The position numbers and the translations under genes were made by a program. Source: Cloeon dipterum (Eukaryota > Arthropoda > Insecta > Ephemeroptera > Baetidae). From it: a DNA stretch of 64,000 nucleotides. A model generated the notes under the pieces. That model saw only the letters and a list, made by a program, of their open reading frames with translations. It did no database searches and was not told where the DNA came from. The stretch lies in the NCBI RefSeq assembly GCF_949628265.1, contig NC_088786.1, positions 32,695,681 to 32,759,680 of the forward strand. The letters are read 5' to 3'. Below are positions 23,992 to 35,415 of the stretch, piece after piece; position 1 is the stretch's first letter, and each line of letters begins with the position of its first letter.

Positions 23992-25029
23992 TCTCTGCTC
24001 AACACGTCCCGTGGGCTATGCACTCCCTGAGTCGCAATAACCAATAACACGGAGCCCAGATTAGAGCGTTCGTCGGGAGAGCAAAAAACTGCTCCCGCTC
24101 CTGTCTTGTCCTGCATTATTACTCCCGGTTTTGACCCGCCTCCTAAGATTTAAGGATTACTTGGTCCCGGTCTTGTCGCGTTTCTCAATTAAATGGATGC
24201 AGGTGCACTCCCAGAGACTCACGGTCTTTTAAAATGGCATTAATTAAATAGGGCGAATATGGTCAATACATTTTTTAAACAAAAAATAGCGCGTCTGGGC
24301 AAGTTTCTATGTATAGGTTATGCAGCTTTTGTTTTGCATGCTTGCCGCGCATGTTTAATAGTTATATTGTTTTAATTTTCAATTCACTACTCCTTGAATG
24401 ACAATATGGGTACATGTAGCAAGCAGAGCATTAAACTAACATTTCAAAAGCCAGAAGATTATTAAGATAAAATGTCCTTTTTTCCATATATTATAAACAA
24501 ACTTGATATGGACTGATAAATTTGTCCCTCCAGCGCTTTGTGGAACAAAAACGCATGTAAGCTCTCCATACATCGTGTGGTAAATTATTTCTTTTTGTTT
24601 TCGTGGCGAGAAAACATTATGGCATAATAATATGGATATAATAATTTAAATGAACATAAAATTAAAACGAAAAACTGTCAAAAATGTCGATTTTAGAGCT
24701 CTCCTATCAGTCCCGATTGTGTTTATTGACTTTACACTTCCAAGTACTTTCCTGTCCCGCTCTCGGGCAACGAAGGAGGGTCCCTCGGTAACCGGGAGGG
24801 ACGGGAAACTCCAGGAGCCCCGCTAGCTCCTGATCCCGATGAACGCTCTAGCCCAAATGGCCGCAGAGGGGCTGGGGCCCAATCGTGACCATCTTTTCAC
24901 CTCCCAGCACCAACGCCTATTAGTGAAACGCCAGAAAATTTCCCTAAAGTCGTTGAAAAGGTGGGAAAACCAGCAAAGTTGCGAGTTGGCGCCGGTGCGC
25001 CTCCCAGCTCGTTGAGCATTTTGAGTCAA
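23992..25029 (+). repeat. Dispersed repeat family A, copy 3 (split by an insertion)
   Basis: The ends match copy 2: CTCTGCTCAACACGTCCC and GGGCTATG at the left, GGGCCCAATCGTGACCATCT, AACGCCAGAAAA and GGCGCCGGTGCGCCTCCC at the right. The two halves are separated by 789 bp of unrelated sequence with its own inverted termini (24062-24850). Confidence 0.75.
24062..24850. mobile_element. Nested non-autonomous hAT-like element
   Basis: Left end TAGAGCGTTCGTCGGGA and right end TCCCGATGAACGCTCTA form inverted termini with one mismatch, fitting the hAT pattern YARNG. It is flanked by 8-bp duplications GCCCAGAT (24054-24061) and GCCCAAAT (24851-24858). The intact relative at 17628-17635 has a single GCCCGAGT at the same point, an empty-site match. 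The subterminal regions are rich in CCCG/CGGG motifs. No transposase frame is present in its 789 bp. Confidence 0.85.
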
Positions 25030-25557
25030 TTATATATAAGATAATTATTAATGCTGAAGAAAGAAATCGCATATATATTTTCAACGGTTTTATCAATTAA
25101 AATAACTTTGCTAAGTATTAATATTGTTGCAACAGCTGAACTGATGATAAAATTGCGTTCTTTAGTCAGCAATCCCGTATGAGATTTTCTAATGACTGTT
25201 TAAGTTATACCACCAAGAGGGTCAATTTTTTTAAAATTCGAAGTTTTTGCAAAGTCAAGGTGTGAAAGGTGTTCAGGTTTAAGAAGATGATAGTTAAATA
25301 GAAAATAAAGCTATCTTACGAGGCTTAATCCTATGGCGCAGCAGCTGTGGCAGAGCGAACTCAACTCGGCGACCAGCAGAAGGTGTGTGTGAGGTTCGAG
25401 CTGTGGCGGAGATCAAGCAAAAAAGCGAGGAGTGTGCGGATGCGGAGGCAGCGCTTTTTGAAACCCCGCCTCTTGCTGAATGGCACATGGCACTCTCACT
25501 CTCACGTACAGGGAAGGTAATCGATCGCTGACAGTAGGAATTGCTCTGAAAATATAT

Positions 25558-25565
25558 TGTGGGAA
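25558..25565 (+). promoter_or_regulatory. Su(H)/CSL-like site TGTGGGAA
   Basis: Exact match to the CSL core, in unique sequence about 5 kb upstream of the first sim coding exon. Functional use is inferred only. Confidence 0.3.
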
Positions 25566-26302
25566 ATGTTTTGAATTTAAAGCTGTCAACTGGCTAGACG
25601 AGGAAACGGAAATTTGAACTCCGCATGGGGTTTAGTGCAAATAAGAAATTTTGTTTATTTGAAACTTAATTGAGATTAGGAAAAAATGCAGCGAAGTTAG
25701 CACTTAAATGAAACGACCCTTCTGTGCACTATTTGAATGCTTTTTAACTGGCGGACAAAGTTTTGAGAAATGATCACAACCATCCAAGTTAGTCCAAATA
25801 TTTATATGTTTGCAAAAGTGCAAACTGCTTCCATTGCAAGGTCAAAGCAACGACCATGAGCGGAAATATTTTTGATCAACTTTTAAAAACAAACAAAGCA
25901 ATTATTAAGGTTTTAGATTTTGACCAACAATTAATTTATAGAAGCTGCATGACATCATTAAAATTTCATTAAGTTTGAAGTTTCACAACATTTTTGTTTT
26001 TCAAAAGAAACCTAACGAAGTATTTTTCTAGAAAATGAAACAATGTAACTCCTCAGAAATGTTCCTTGAAGCTTAAAAACTATCTTAGAAGCCTATACTA
26101 GAGTAGAGCAATAAAGATGACATTTTTGGTAATCTTTTGAGGAAAATATCAAGAACTTCAACTTTTATCATTAATATTTTTATATTGTTTTCGGGCATTA
26201 CAAGTATAACTAAATAATAATTGCGTTTTAATCCCGTCTTTTCATTTTATAGTGCGCAACTAACAAACAAACTCTTAGGGTTTGACGCTTAAGTTTTAGA
26301 CG

Positions 26303-26656
26303 CAAGGTTGCAAATAACCCGCATTTTTTGCAGTGGTAAAAAGCCATTTTTTTATTTTAACAATTTTCTTGCAGCCAAAATGTTTGCAAGTCAGTTTTTA
26401 ATAATTTTCTAATTACTAGCCCATGACCTCAACTCGAAAAATTGTTGCCTTTGGAGAAAATGAGGCAGCTAAAATGGAAATTTAAAAGAATAAATCTGCT
26501 CAGTAGCAGGATATTTTGACCAATCCAACTGCAAATTTTAGATTTACACAGGGAAAAAATGGAATAAATTCATTTCGTGCTTGTCAAGAAATTTGTAAAA
26601 ATTGAGTGGTAAAAACCAAAGGTGAAAAAACCGGGTGGTTAAGCAAATGCAACCTG
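26303..26656 (+). mobile_element. Non-autonomous hAT-like element, family B copy 2
   Basis: Termini CAAGGTTGCA and (reverse complement of the right end) CAGGTTGCA. The interior aligns with the reverse strand of 3194-3529: GCAGTGGTAAAAA, TTTTCTTGCAG, ATTTAAAAGAA, ATTTTGACCA, AATTTTAGATTT and TAAAAATTGAGTG. Flanks TTTTAGAC and GCTTAGAC share their last six bases, an eroded or slightly misplaced 8-bp duplication. No coding capacity. Confidence 0.65.
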
Positions 26657-27754
26657 GCTTAGACAAAATCATTGAATAAGTGTAGCCTGGCCTTTCCCGA
26701 TGTGAAAGGGAGAGCTACATATTCGGAAGTTTAATCTCATGAGTCCTTTCCCCAGTTGTTAGTGGACGGAAGGAAGTATGAAAACCATTAAGACACCTTG
26801 ATGGTCGTTATAATCAGTCAGCGCCACACACGGTACGGAGCAGAAAACCCATCCGCGACTCCGCCTTCGAGCTGAGCCATTGGAGCATCTGTCGCGCCAA
26901 TTGCTAGTGCTCTGCGCGACCCCTCTGTTGCCTGCGTTGCCCCTGGTGATATTGAGGTCGGGCTCTGATCGATCCACCAGGCACATCTCTGCAAAAAAAA
27001 AATAAATTTTCATGAATTATCAATCTGATTAAAATACTAATGGACAAAAGCTAAAATGGATTAATTAGTTAGAGAAATATGTAAAAGTATCATAAATTGT
27101 TAAAACAAAATTGTGAAATTAAAAAAGGTTAGACATCTCTTGAATAAGAAATTCCAATCAAGGATATTAAAAGACACAAGATTATTTTTATAGATGAAAA
27201 CGGCGCGAATTAAAAAATGAATCGACATGGTCATGATATGCCCCGTATTGAAAGAACTCGCAAAGTCATTGTATTCTAACAATGAGAGAAAGTGGCGTGG
27301 TGCGCAAAATTTCGTCACGTGCTCTGCTCTTATTTCTCCGAGTTTTGTTGAAGTTAACAAAAGACTCGAGGTTGAGGAGGACCGACCAACTTGCTGTCCA
27401 GCTCGAGATTGTGCGGAATATAATTTTAATCTGTTTCATTTTTCCCTTTGATTGGACACCTCTTAATATTGTTGTATTCAAGAGGGAAGATACATATTAT
27501 GCAGAAAGCAGATTTTTTTTGTCTTTCTTATTGCTGTCTTCCTATTTGAAAAAATCTTGTTATGGAGTATAGTCTGTCACAAGCACCACACCGTTGATTA
27601 TAAATAATGGCAAGAAAAACGATCAATACATTTTCATAATTTTAATTAAGAACTGTTTAAATTTGCATTAAATAAGTTTTCTATATGATTTAAATTTAAC
27701 TTTTGCGTCAAGATAATTAAAAATGTATGCGAGGAAAGTCTAAGAAACCCAAGA

Positions 27755-27904
27755 AGTGTCGTGACATACTCTTCAGCCTGATCTACCCCAACGCGTGAAC
27801 GCGCGCCAGCAGACCGTCAGTGATTAACTATTAAAACTATATACACCCGTTTGCTGGCACGCGTTGGGGCAGATCAGGCCGAAGAGTCACGACGTCACGA
27901 CACT
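27755..27904. mobile_element. Short inverted-repeat element
   Basis: Left arm AGTGTCGTGAC, ACTCTTCAGCCTGATCT, CCCCAACGCGT and CCAGCA; the right arm's reverse complement reads AGTGTCGTGAC, ACTCTTCGGCCTGATCT, CCCCAACGCGT and CCAGCA. Total 150 bp with a short AT-rich centre. A one-armed relative is at 17291-17354. No convincing target duplication was found. Confidence 0.65.
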
Positions 27905-28809
27905 GAGCAACAAGAAGTATAACTGACAAAATATAATTCATTTGAAACTGATTAAGTCAGTTTTTCGCCCTCGTAAAATGTTACTTAATTTTTATCCATT
28001 AATTAGACAATTAGATTGAGTTTGTTTCATTATCATAATCATAGGGCGAGATTTTCAGTGAAATATACCTTGGATTTGAATTCTGTGGCACCTAATTCGG
28101 AGGATTCGCACTTGATCGTTCGGCTCTCTTGAGCTCTCTGATTTGCCGACCTGCGCACACGCGGCAGGTATACGCGCATATATAGACTATGCAACCTGCA
28201 CGGCGGATTACCTTTGCTCCGCCCTCGTCGCTGCAGCAGGTGTAAAACTAAATTGCCCTGCAGCGGTCGAGCAGACATGTGTGCATCGCTTCATTTTATA
28301 TTTCTTGTATTTATCGAGCAAATTGTTTTGTTAATTTCCAGTCGTTGATGCACACTCGTGAGCAAGGCCGTCTTGAGCGCGTGTGTTTAACACAAATTAT
28401 TTATTATAAATTATTGTTGGTTACCAATGTTATATTTCTTTACTATAGTTATGAAAGATTTAATCTTGCAATATGTACAGTTCAAAGTTATTTTTATAAA
28501 ATGTTAATATATTTCACAGTTCAATCTACCTGTCTATACAATAAATCTCTTCCCCGCTCAAGGAAATTGTTGGGAAGTTTTGAATTTCAGGCAGCACAAT
28601 AACCTTTTAACACCCACACGCACATAAAATTCAAGGCACCCTAAAGGGGTAACGATACTTCTGAATAGGACATTCTTCGATTTTTTGTTAATAGGATTAT
28701 ATTTTAGGGCATTTTATAGACCAATTTAGGACGTTATTTTGAGGAAATTGTTTTATTTTGGTCCAACCTGAGCTAATTTTTCACTCAAAACCTCTCAAAC
28801 GAATTTTGC

Positions 28810-28817
28810 TGTGGGAA
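28810..28817 (+). promoter_or_regulatory. Su(H)/CSL-like site TGTGGGAA
   Basis: Exact core match, 146 bp from another at 28956. The pairing is noted; function is inferred. Confidence 0.3.
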
Positions 28818-28929
28818 AAAAATGCAGAGAAGCTGCTTTAAACGACTGTGAAATCTTCATTATTTGTTTTCCACCAGAGACAGGAAAGACAAAGGCGGTT
28901 TGCACACCCGTGTAGGGGGTGGTTGTTTT

Positions 28930-29110
28930 GCATGCCTGGTTTGACCCGCCGACAGTGTGGGAATAAGCGGCTCACTTGTCACCCTCTCTCTCTCACTCGC
29001 GCGCGCGGCTCAACTTTTGCGCTCGCTCGCAACAGGAGGCCGCCTCCCAGTAACGCCGGCACGCGCCCTGCAAAAACAATGAGGAATGCGCGTGCGATTT
29101 GTTATTGCAC
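28930..29110. other. GC-rich, GAGA/CT-rich patch, candidate promoter area
   Basis: Contains CTCTCTCTCTC followed by GCGCGCGCGG and repeated GCTCGCTCGC, next to two CSL-like sites. CT/GA tracts with CpG-rich sequence are common at promoters of insect developmental genes, so this is a candidate distal sim promoter. No transcript evidence exists in the sequence. Confidence 0.35.
28956..28963 (+). promoter_or_regulatory. Su(H)/CSL-like site TGTGGGAA
   Basis: Exact core match at the edge of the GC-rich patch beginning about 28930. Function inferred. Confidence 0.3.
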
Positions 29111-29625
29111 TTCTATTGTCTGTGTGGGATGATCCGCTCATTACGCCGTGTCCTCCGCCTCCTAGCAGAGCGAGCAGAGGAGCAGACAAAACGACCCGTC
29201 GCATTTGACGCTGATTTTTTACGACGGCTATTGAATTGCGTGTATATATATTATTATTTGTAAAGAAAAGGGAAATTTTTGCTCTCATGATATCTGTAAA
29301 AATATAAAGTTCTTTTCCTACCATTTCAGTGATAATTCAATTTGTTATAGAAGAACCCCTCCACGAGTGTTTGATGAATTTTTCGGCAAATCATTCTCAT
29401 CAATTTGTCAAAAGTAAGTAAGTTTTAATACACCTTCCTCGCTCTCTTTTTAAAATTAACGCTATTTCCCCGCAGTTTGAGGTTTGAGGGGTTTCTCTGC
29501 CTGCTTTGTGGCTTTGTGTATTATGTTCTACTAAAAAACTGTATATCATCACGTCAACGTGTATTAGAAGATTTCCCATTTGTATTTCAAATCATTACAC
29601 TTTTTTTCTTTGAGTGGCAATTTGT

Positions 29626-30013
29626 CAGGGTTCCGAAAAAACCCGGGTTTTTTATATTTTGCCCGACCCACCTGGGTTTTATTGGGGGGTAATATGGGTT
29701 TTTTTGGGGTTTTTTGGGTTTTTCTGGGTTTTTTCAAATTTGCTATTCACGGCATTTTTTCAAGAAACGAAGAAATTTAATCCTCATGGCCCAGGACTTG
29801 CGAATTTTTCAATGTGCAAAAATGCAGTATTACCTTTTCAGCGTTAAAAAAACAGCCAAAAAACAATTTTTTTTATTTCCCAGCATTTTTTTATTTTTGA
29901 TACTAAAAATATTGGAGGCTTGGGCAAAATAGTGGTTATTGGGTTTTTTAGCCTGGTTAAACCCGATAAAACCCGGGTGGGTTTTATCCGGGTGGGGAAA
30001 ATTCGGAACCCTG
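29626..30013. mobile_element. Non-autonomous hAT-like element with perfect target duplication
   Basis: Termini CAGGGTTCCGAA and its inverse TTCGGAACCCTG, flanked by identical 8-bp duplications CAATTTGT (29618-29625 and 30014-30021). CAGGG ends with 8-bp duplications are the hAT hallmark. The interior is rich in GGGTTTTT and AAACCC tracts, with an internal AAACCCGGGT/ACCCGGGTTT inversion; 388 bp, no transposase. The perfect duplication suggests a fairly recent insertion. Confidence 0.88.
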
Positions 30014-30339
30014 CAATTTGTCAACTTAAAACCATTTTGTGGATGCCCAAAACATATGCCTTCCTCGCAATAAATAACTCACGGTAGTACAAAATATTTT
30101 ATTATAAAGAATAGGGCTTTTTACAGACCAATATAAACACAATATTCTACAATTTGGGTACTTGTTGAGCTATGCAAATTTTACCGTGACCAGGTCGAAT
30201 TGAGGAGAATCGCGCTGGCTCAAAGGATGAGGTGGCACCTGGCACTGGCTGGCCTCCTTGGGGACCGGGGACCGACCTCGGGCGATGAAGAGAAATGACA
30301 AATTGAAGGGGTTTGCGCGGTAACCGAGATTGAGATAAT

Positions 30340-30570
30340 CATGAGAAAAAGATTGATTGATTTTGCCAAATTTCTAGTAAATTTAAACGGTTTTTGTCAT
30401 TAAATTTTTTCACTTGATTTCAACCCCTCTCGTCGCGATCTATCCAACGGTGTGCGAGTTTTGAAAATTCCCTAAATTGTGAGAAACATGGTTTTACAAA
30501 AGGGAGACAATGATTTCGGCTTGATTACATTGGAGCCGATTTTTCTCAAAATTTAAACGGCAGCCTGGGA
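30340..30570 (+). repeat. Dispersed repeat family C, copy 1
   Basis: Central block CCTCTCGTCGCGATCTATCC followed by AACGGTGTG (30426-30454), which recurs at 56224-56253. The block is bracketed by a direct repeat, TCTAGTAAATTTAAACGG (near 30373-30390) and TCTCAAAATTTAAACGG (30544-30560), about 170 bp apart. The same bracketed architecture occurs at the second copy, so the unit looks like a satellite-type monomer of about 170-180 bp present in a little over one copy. Confidence 0.6.
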
Positions 30571-32202
30571 AAAGTGGAAAATGTTTAGCTTTTTCCCCAT
30601 TTTTTAGATTATATATTTTAAAGTTAAAGGATTTTTCAAATTTTCTGTTACGCTAACTTAAAAAAACAGGTCAATATCGTTTGTGAAGCCGAAGCCCACG
30701 ATATATGAATTTACTTATGTTTAAATCGGTTTGATGCTGCTTAAATTCATTTACCCGCTCTGTGCATCCCTAAAAAGTGTTCTTAAAATATTTGAAAATG
30801 AATAGAAATACAAAGATTTTTAGCAAAAATTTGAATTTGAAAAAAGGCTAATAGATTAATTAAATTAGTGCGTGTTTTCAATTAATATCAGCTGACTATG
30901 GTGATGAATCAGTTTGTTAGCGTGCAGCGCGTCAGGTACTTTTTGTGACTTCGTTTTGGTATATGAACGGGATTTTGGCATAATACTGCTGCGGTGGCCA
31001 CTTAATGAATTTATAATTTAATGACGCTTATTGAGGCACCACCATAATTTTCTACGATTCTAAAATACGTTGCTTATAGATTCAAATTTTGGTTTATTAC
31101 GGATCAGCAGGGCAACTGTGCCCCATACGTACGTATAACAATTTTAAGTCAACAACAAATTATAAAACAAAATACATACATAGTTATCATATTTATGTAT
31201 CGCTATGGCACAACTATGACTTAAATGTGTGTTAATCGTGTTACACTAACAATAAGTAAGTGTTATGAAGTGTACGTTATGTTACGTAAAATTATCAATG
31301 AACATTATGATGTCAACAATTCTGAATTACATAATGTTAAATGTACTCTGGCTGCAATTTACATTCAAAAGAAATTTGTTCCACTCGTAAATTTAATGTG
31401 ATGGGATTTCTCTGAACCGAAATCATACCGCATTGTCTCTGACACAGAAACGCACGCATTATTACATATTGTGTTCTCAGCATGCTTTTACGACTTTTCT
31501 TGGATGCACGCATTCATGTGCAGACAACTAATAAACACACGACATCGTCGCACTTCAGAATATATTTCAAGTTTTCAGTTTTCAGATTGAATAAATTGTT
31601 TTAAAACGAAGCTCATTCATTGACTCACCTCACCAGGGTTGAATGGCGAAGTATCTAGGTTGAAAATTAAGTGCCATCATTATACATTCCAGACCTGACA
31701 TACACTCAACCCATTCAGATCCAGCAAAGTTACTAGTGATGAGAGGCGTCAGAGATGAAAAAAAGCCATCAGCTGGCTGCAAGCAGTGCAATGCAAGCCA
31801 GTCAAGTACCTCAATACACTGCAGTTCGATTCCACTCTTTTCCTAACACCCAGCCACAGCCAGTATGACTTTGACTTGACCGTCGATCAATGAAAACCGG
31901 TTAGCACCGAGTAAATTTCATTTGCCGCTTCGTCCCACATGACCCGCTGAATAAACATTGAACAAGTAGTGGAGTAGGAGCCTTGCCTACTTTCCCCTGC
32001 CAGCGGCCGCCTTCTTCTTGGCGATGAATGACAATCTAGATTAACACCACTTGCACTTTATTGTCAATTTGCCTTTTCGCACCGCAAGAAGCAAGAACTC
32101 TCCCTCTCCGCCCGTCAGACAGGCAAGCGTGCCGTCCGCAAGTTGTTATCTGAACGCTTATCAGCAGTGAGTGAACTCGCGAGTCAGTGCTCTCGACCCG
32201 CG

Positions 32203-34686
32203 ATGGCTCTCTTCGTCAAGTCCCTCTGCAGGGCCGCCGTCCGGCCTCAGCTGGCCGCCCTGCTGCGAAGCACGTCCTCTACTCCGCCGCCGGCTTGCAG
32301 GTTCCTGAGCACTTCGGCACGGCTAATGTCGCAGGAGGAGACGTGGGTTTTAATTTTTATCTTTTGAAAATAATGCACTCGGTTCTCTTTTTGCTGCAGA
32401 ATCTCCGTGACCTTCATCAGGGCCGATGGCAAGAAGATCAGTGCCAAGGGCAAGGAAGGTGACTCTCTTCTGGACGTGGTCGTCAATAAAGAAGTCGACC
32501 TCGATGGTTTCGGTACGTGTGCAGTTCGTTCACCTCGTTTTGGGCTTTTGTAATGCAATTTTTTGCAAATTAGTCGCTGCTCTGACGACCAAAGTGATTT
32601 TTTTAAGCTAAGGGGGCAACGACCCTGAATAATCTTGAGTTCCGGCTCTCTTAATCATGAGAGGATTTTCTTGTTTTCTTGACAGAGAAGTGTTTTAAAA
32701 TATTTCATACAGAAATCCTTTTGAAATCTCATCATGATATCTTTCAAGGCCGACATATGCTCACATATTACAGCTAAAGCCCAGTAATGTGAGTAAATTG
32801 AGTTTTGCTGATGGAGTTTGGTCTGCACAGATTTATTTTGGAATTTGGTGAATTCAACATTTGCCTATTCTTGCCTTTCTGCAATTTTAATTTTAACGCA
32901 ATTAGGAACACCCCAAATCCGATTACGGTCATTATTTCTGCTAGAGGGGTTTGATTTTCAGACCATCAGAGACTGTTCGCAGATGATTGTGATGTTTTGT
33001 TTGAAAAGCAATCGCATGCTGCCCAATAAACCCATCATTTCAAGGCCAACACTAAAAGATAAAAACATGAGTATCATCTCTTGATGAAGCAATTTCACTG
33101 CAAGTTTTCTTGTTCTTTTACATCGGCGTCACTCTATATCCAACAAACCTTTTCTCGCTGCAATATAAATTGTCTTAATAATCTTTGGCTGATTGCGAGG
33201 GGAAAGACACGTAATTGATGATTTGTTATTGCTTAAATACGTTCTCTGATCAATATTTCCTATTACTAACGTTAGCTTGTCTAGTTGTAATGCAAAAAAA
33301 TGCCGTGCCCATCGTTTGAATTTATAAACTGAGATAGTTGTACACGCGGAAAGCACGATGTGAAGTGTCAATTTTCACTACATGCCGTTTAAACAACAAC
33401 AATTTGTAAGTTGGTTGTTGGCCACTGTCCTATTTGTTCACAGCTAATCGTGCAAGGTGTCTCAGCTACATACAACGATCAAAAATAATGTTTGCATCAC
33501 TCTTTCAACTCATAATAGTACAACTACCATAGATTAGGCTCTATTTATGTTGGAAAAGAGGAGTGATAGGAAGAAAAAAATAGAAATAATGGAAATGTCC
33601 TGAGCTGGCAAACAGGTTAAAAAGCTACATTTCGTCATTACGAAAAAAAACAAATACTTTTGTAGTTAATTGTTTTTATAATTACGATGGTTATGGCAGG
33701 ACTGGGATATTTAGACGGTCAACTAATTTTTTCTGAGCCTTCAATTGTTGCGGGCACGTTAAATGAGCATGAATCATGCAATTTTAAGCCATTAAATCCT
33801 GACTTATATCGTCCATAACTGCCAATACGGTCTAATAGCTTCTAAAAGACTTCTTAATGCAGTCTAAAACTATCTAAATTGACCATATACCAAGGAAAAG
33901 TGTGATTGTAAGCTTCGCGCTTGGAAATTTTGAGCGGAATTTCAAGTGTATAAAAATTTTCTCTCTTAGTCTGTCAAAAATTTTGACAGTAAACACTTTA
34001 ATTCTTGGGCCAGTACGATAATGTTTTAAAAATAACTTCTGAATTATCAGCCCTCAAACCTTCTATTTTATACAGAACAATTCCCATGTGTCGAAAAAAA
34101 ACCTGTTCTAAATTCACAGCCCTAATTACAAGCAAGAGAGACCGGAAATTCATCCAGATTAGTAAAAAATTTGCATTTTGCTGAGGTCAGTCGTTAAAAA
34201 AATTAAAAACAAAAAATATTTTTAATAATCATTAATGACTTGTTCGTCTCTTTAAAAAATAGTCATGAGAGCCCAACCTAAATTTCAAAATAATCAAACT
34301 GAAATCTTTTATTTTAGATCAATTTTGATACCAAAATTGGGGGACCCTATTTGCGCTAGATCTGCATTTATGATTGTTCTGCCTTACCATTATTTTAAAT
34401 TTCAGGTGCTTGTGAAGGAACCTTAACCTGCTCAACGTGCCACGTGATTTTGAGCAAAGAAGTGTACGAGAGTTTAGCACGTCCAACCGACGAAGAGCTT
34501 GACATGCTTGACCTGGCGTTTGACCTCACCGACACGTAAACCCATTAAAACATAGAAAAATAGTTTCTTAATTGACTGTTTTTTTTCCTTTTCAGGTCAA
34601 GACTTGGTTGCCAAATTACGCTTACTAAAGAACTCGATGGACTGGAAGTGAAAGTACCAGCCTCTGTGAATGACGCAAGACAGTGA
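32203..34686 (+). CDS. Fdx1: Mitochondrial [2Fe-2S] ferredoxin, adrenodoxin (FDX1) type
   Basis: Four exons: 32203-32342, 32400-32512, 34406-34535 and 34596-34686, 474 nt, 157 aa, phases consistent. Residues 1 to about 40 are an Arg/Ser/Ala-rich mitochondrial presequence. The core has [29 protein letters not shown], the cluster ligands Cys87, Cys93, Cys96 ([12 protein letters not shown]) and Cys133 (RLGCQ), and the EELDMLDLA helix that contacts ferredoxin reductase. The C-terminal [10 protein letters not shown] is the adrenodoxin-type ending, unlike FDX2. Family role: matrix electron carrier from ferredoxin reductase to P450s (ecdysteroid synthesis in insects) and to Fe-S and lipoyl assembly. 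An in-frame ATG at 32143 would add 20 residues; I prefer 32203 because the presequence then starts [14 protein letters not shown]. Which Drosophila paralogue name applies is uncertain. Confidence 0.93.
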
Positions 34687-35415
34687 TTTTTTGCTACCGT
34701 GTTATTAAGATTGTTGTTCAGCTGCATTTTAAACAGCAAACAGTTTTAAGCAATACGTCCAGTTTGAGTTTCATGTGAACAGTTTACCTGATGTAGTTTT
34801 GTCAAAGATGTGCTTGGCTAAACTGTCAAATTACAAATCCCGAGCAAAGACAGTCAAGTGGTTGCTAAAGAGAGTGGGATGTATCTATTCTAAAGTTCAA
34901 GTAATGCTAGATGCGTTACGCGTGAATGTTTGCATATTTGAGTTTAAATGTTATGATATTTTCACTCACTCTCGTTTAAATTTGGCTGTTTCCGCGGCTG
35001 GCTCGTGGTGGCAAGCTACTTTACCCATTTTTCTATTGTCTGCTCCCAATCTCTTTTTATGATTATAGATCCCAACTTATGCTAGTTACTAAAGCACAAT
35101 GAAGTAAGTTGTGGCCTTACTCAGGATTGAACTGAATAGCTTGACATGAAAGCTGGACAAATTTGCTGTTTTTAGAAATATATATATTATGTTTACTTGA
35201 AACACAAACCCATCCTGTTCTTTTGATATGAAATGCTGCTTCCTTGTTGATTATTCCTTAGAAAGCATTCACCAAGCACAATACTACTTGTACATCTTAC
35301 AAGCAGTCAATATTTTCACATAAAAATATACTATTTCAATTGAAAAATATAATTTTTTAATTTTATACAGAGTTCCACTGATTTCACTTTAAGTAACAGC
35401 CATAAAAGTTATTCA
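34687..35415. other. Convergent 3' flanks of ferredoxin and the neighbouring gene
   Basis: No coding features. Holds the 3' UTR of the ferredoxin gene (plus) and of the unrecognised minus-strand gene that stops at 35416. Confidence 0.55.

Larger units (their letters stand above)
20619..32202. other. Long non-coding region upstream of sim
   Basis: About 11.6 kb between the first sim coding exon and the ferredoxin gene, without a recognisable protein gene. It must contain the sim 5' exon(s) and promoter. It holds at least six repeat-derived insertions (20892-21164, 23992-25029 with a nested element, 26303-26656, 27755-27904, 29626-30013, 30340-30570), two GC-rich patches (22200-22320; 28930-29110) and four TGTGGGAA motifs. 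Confidence 0.6.
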
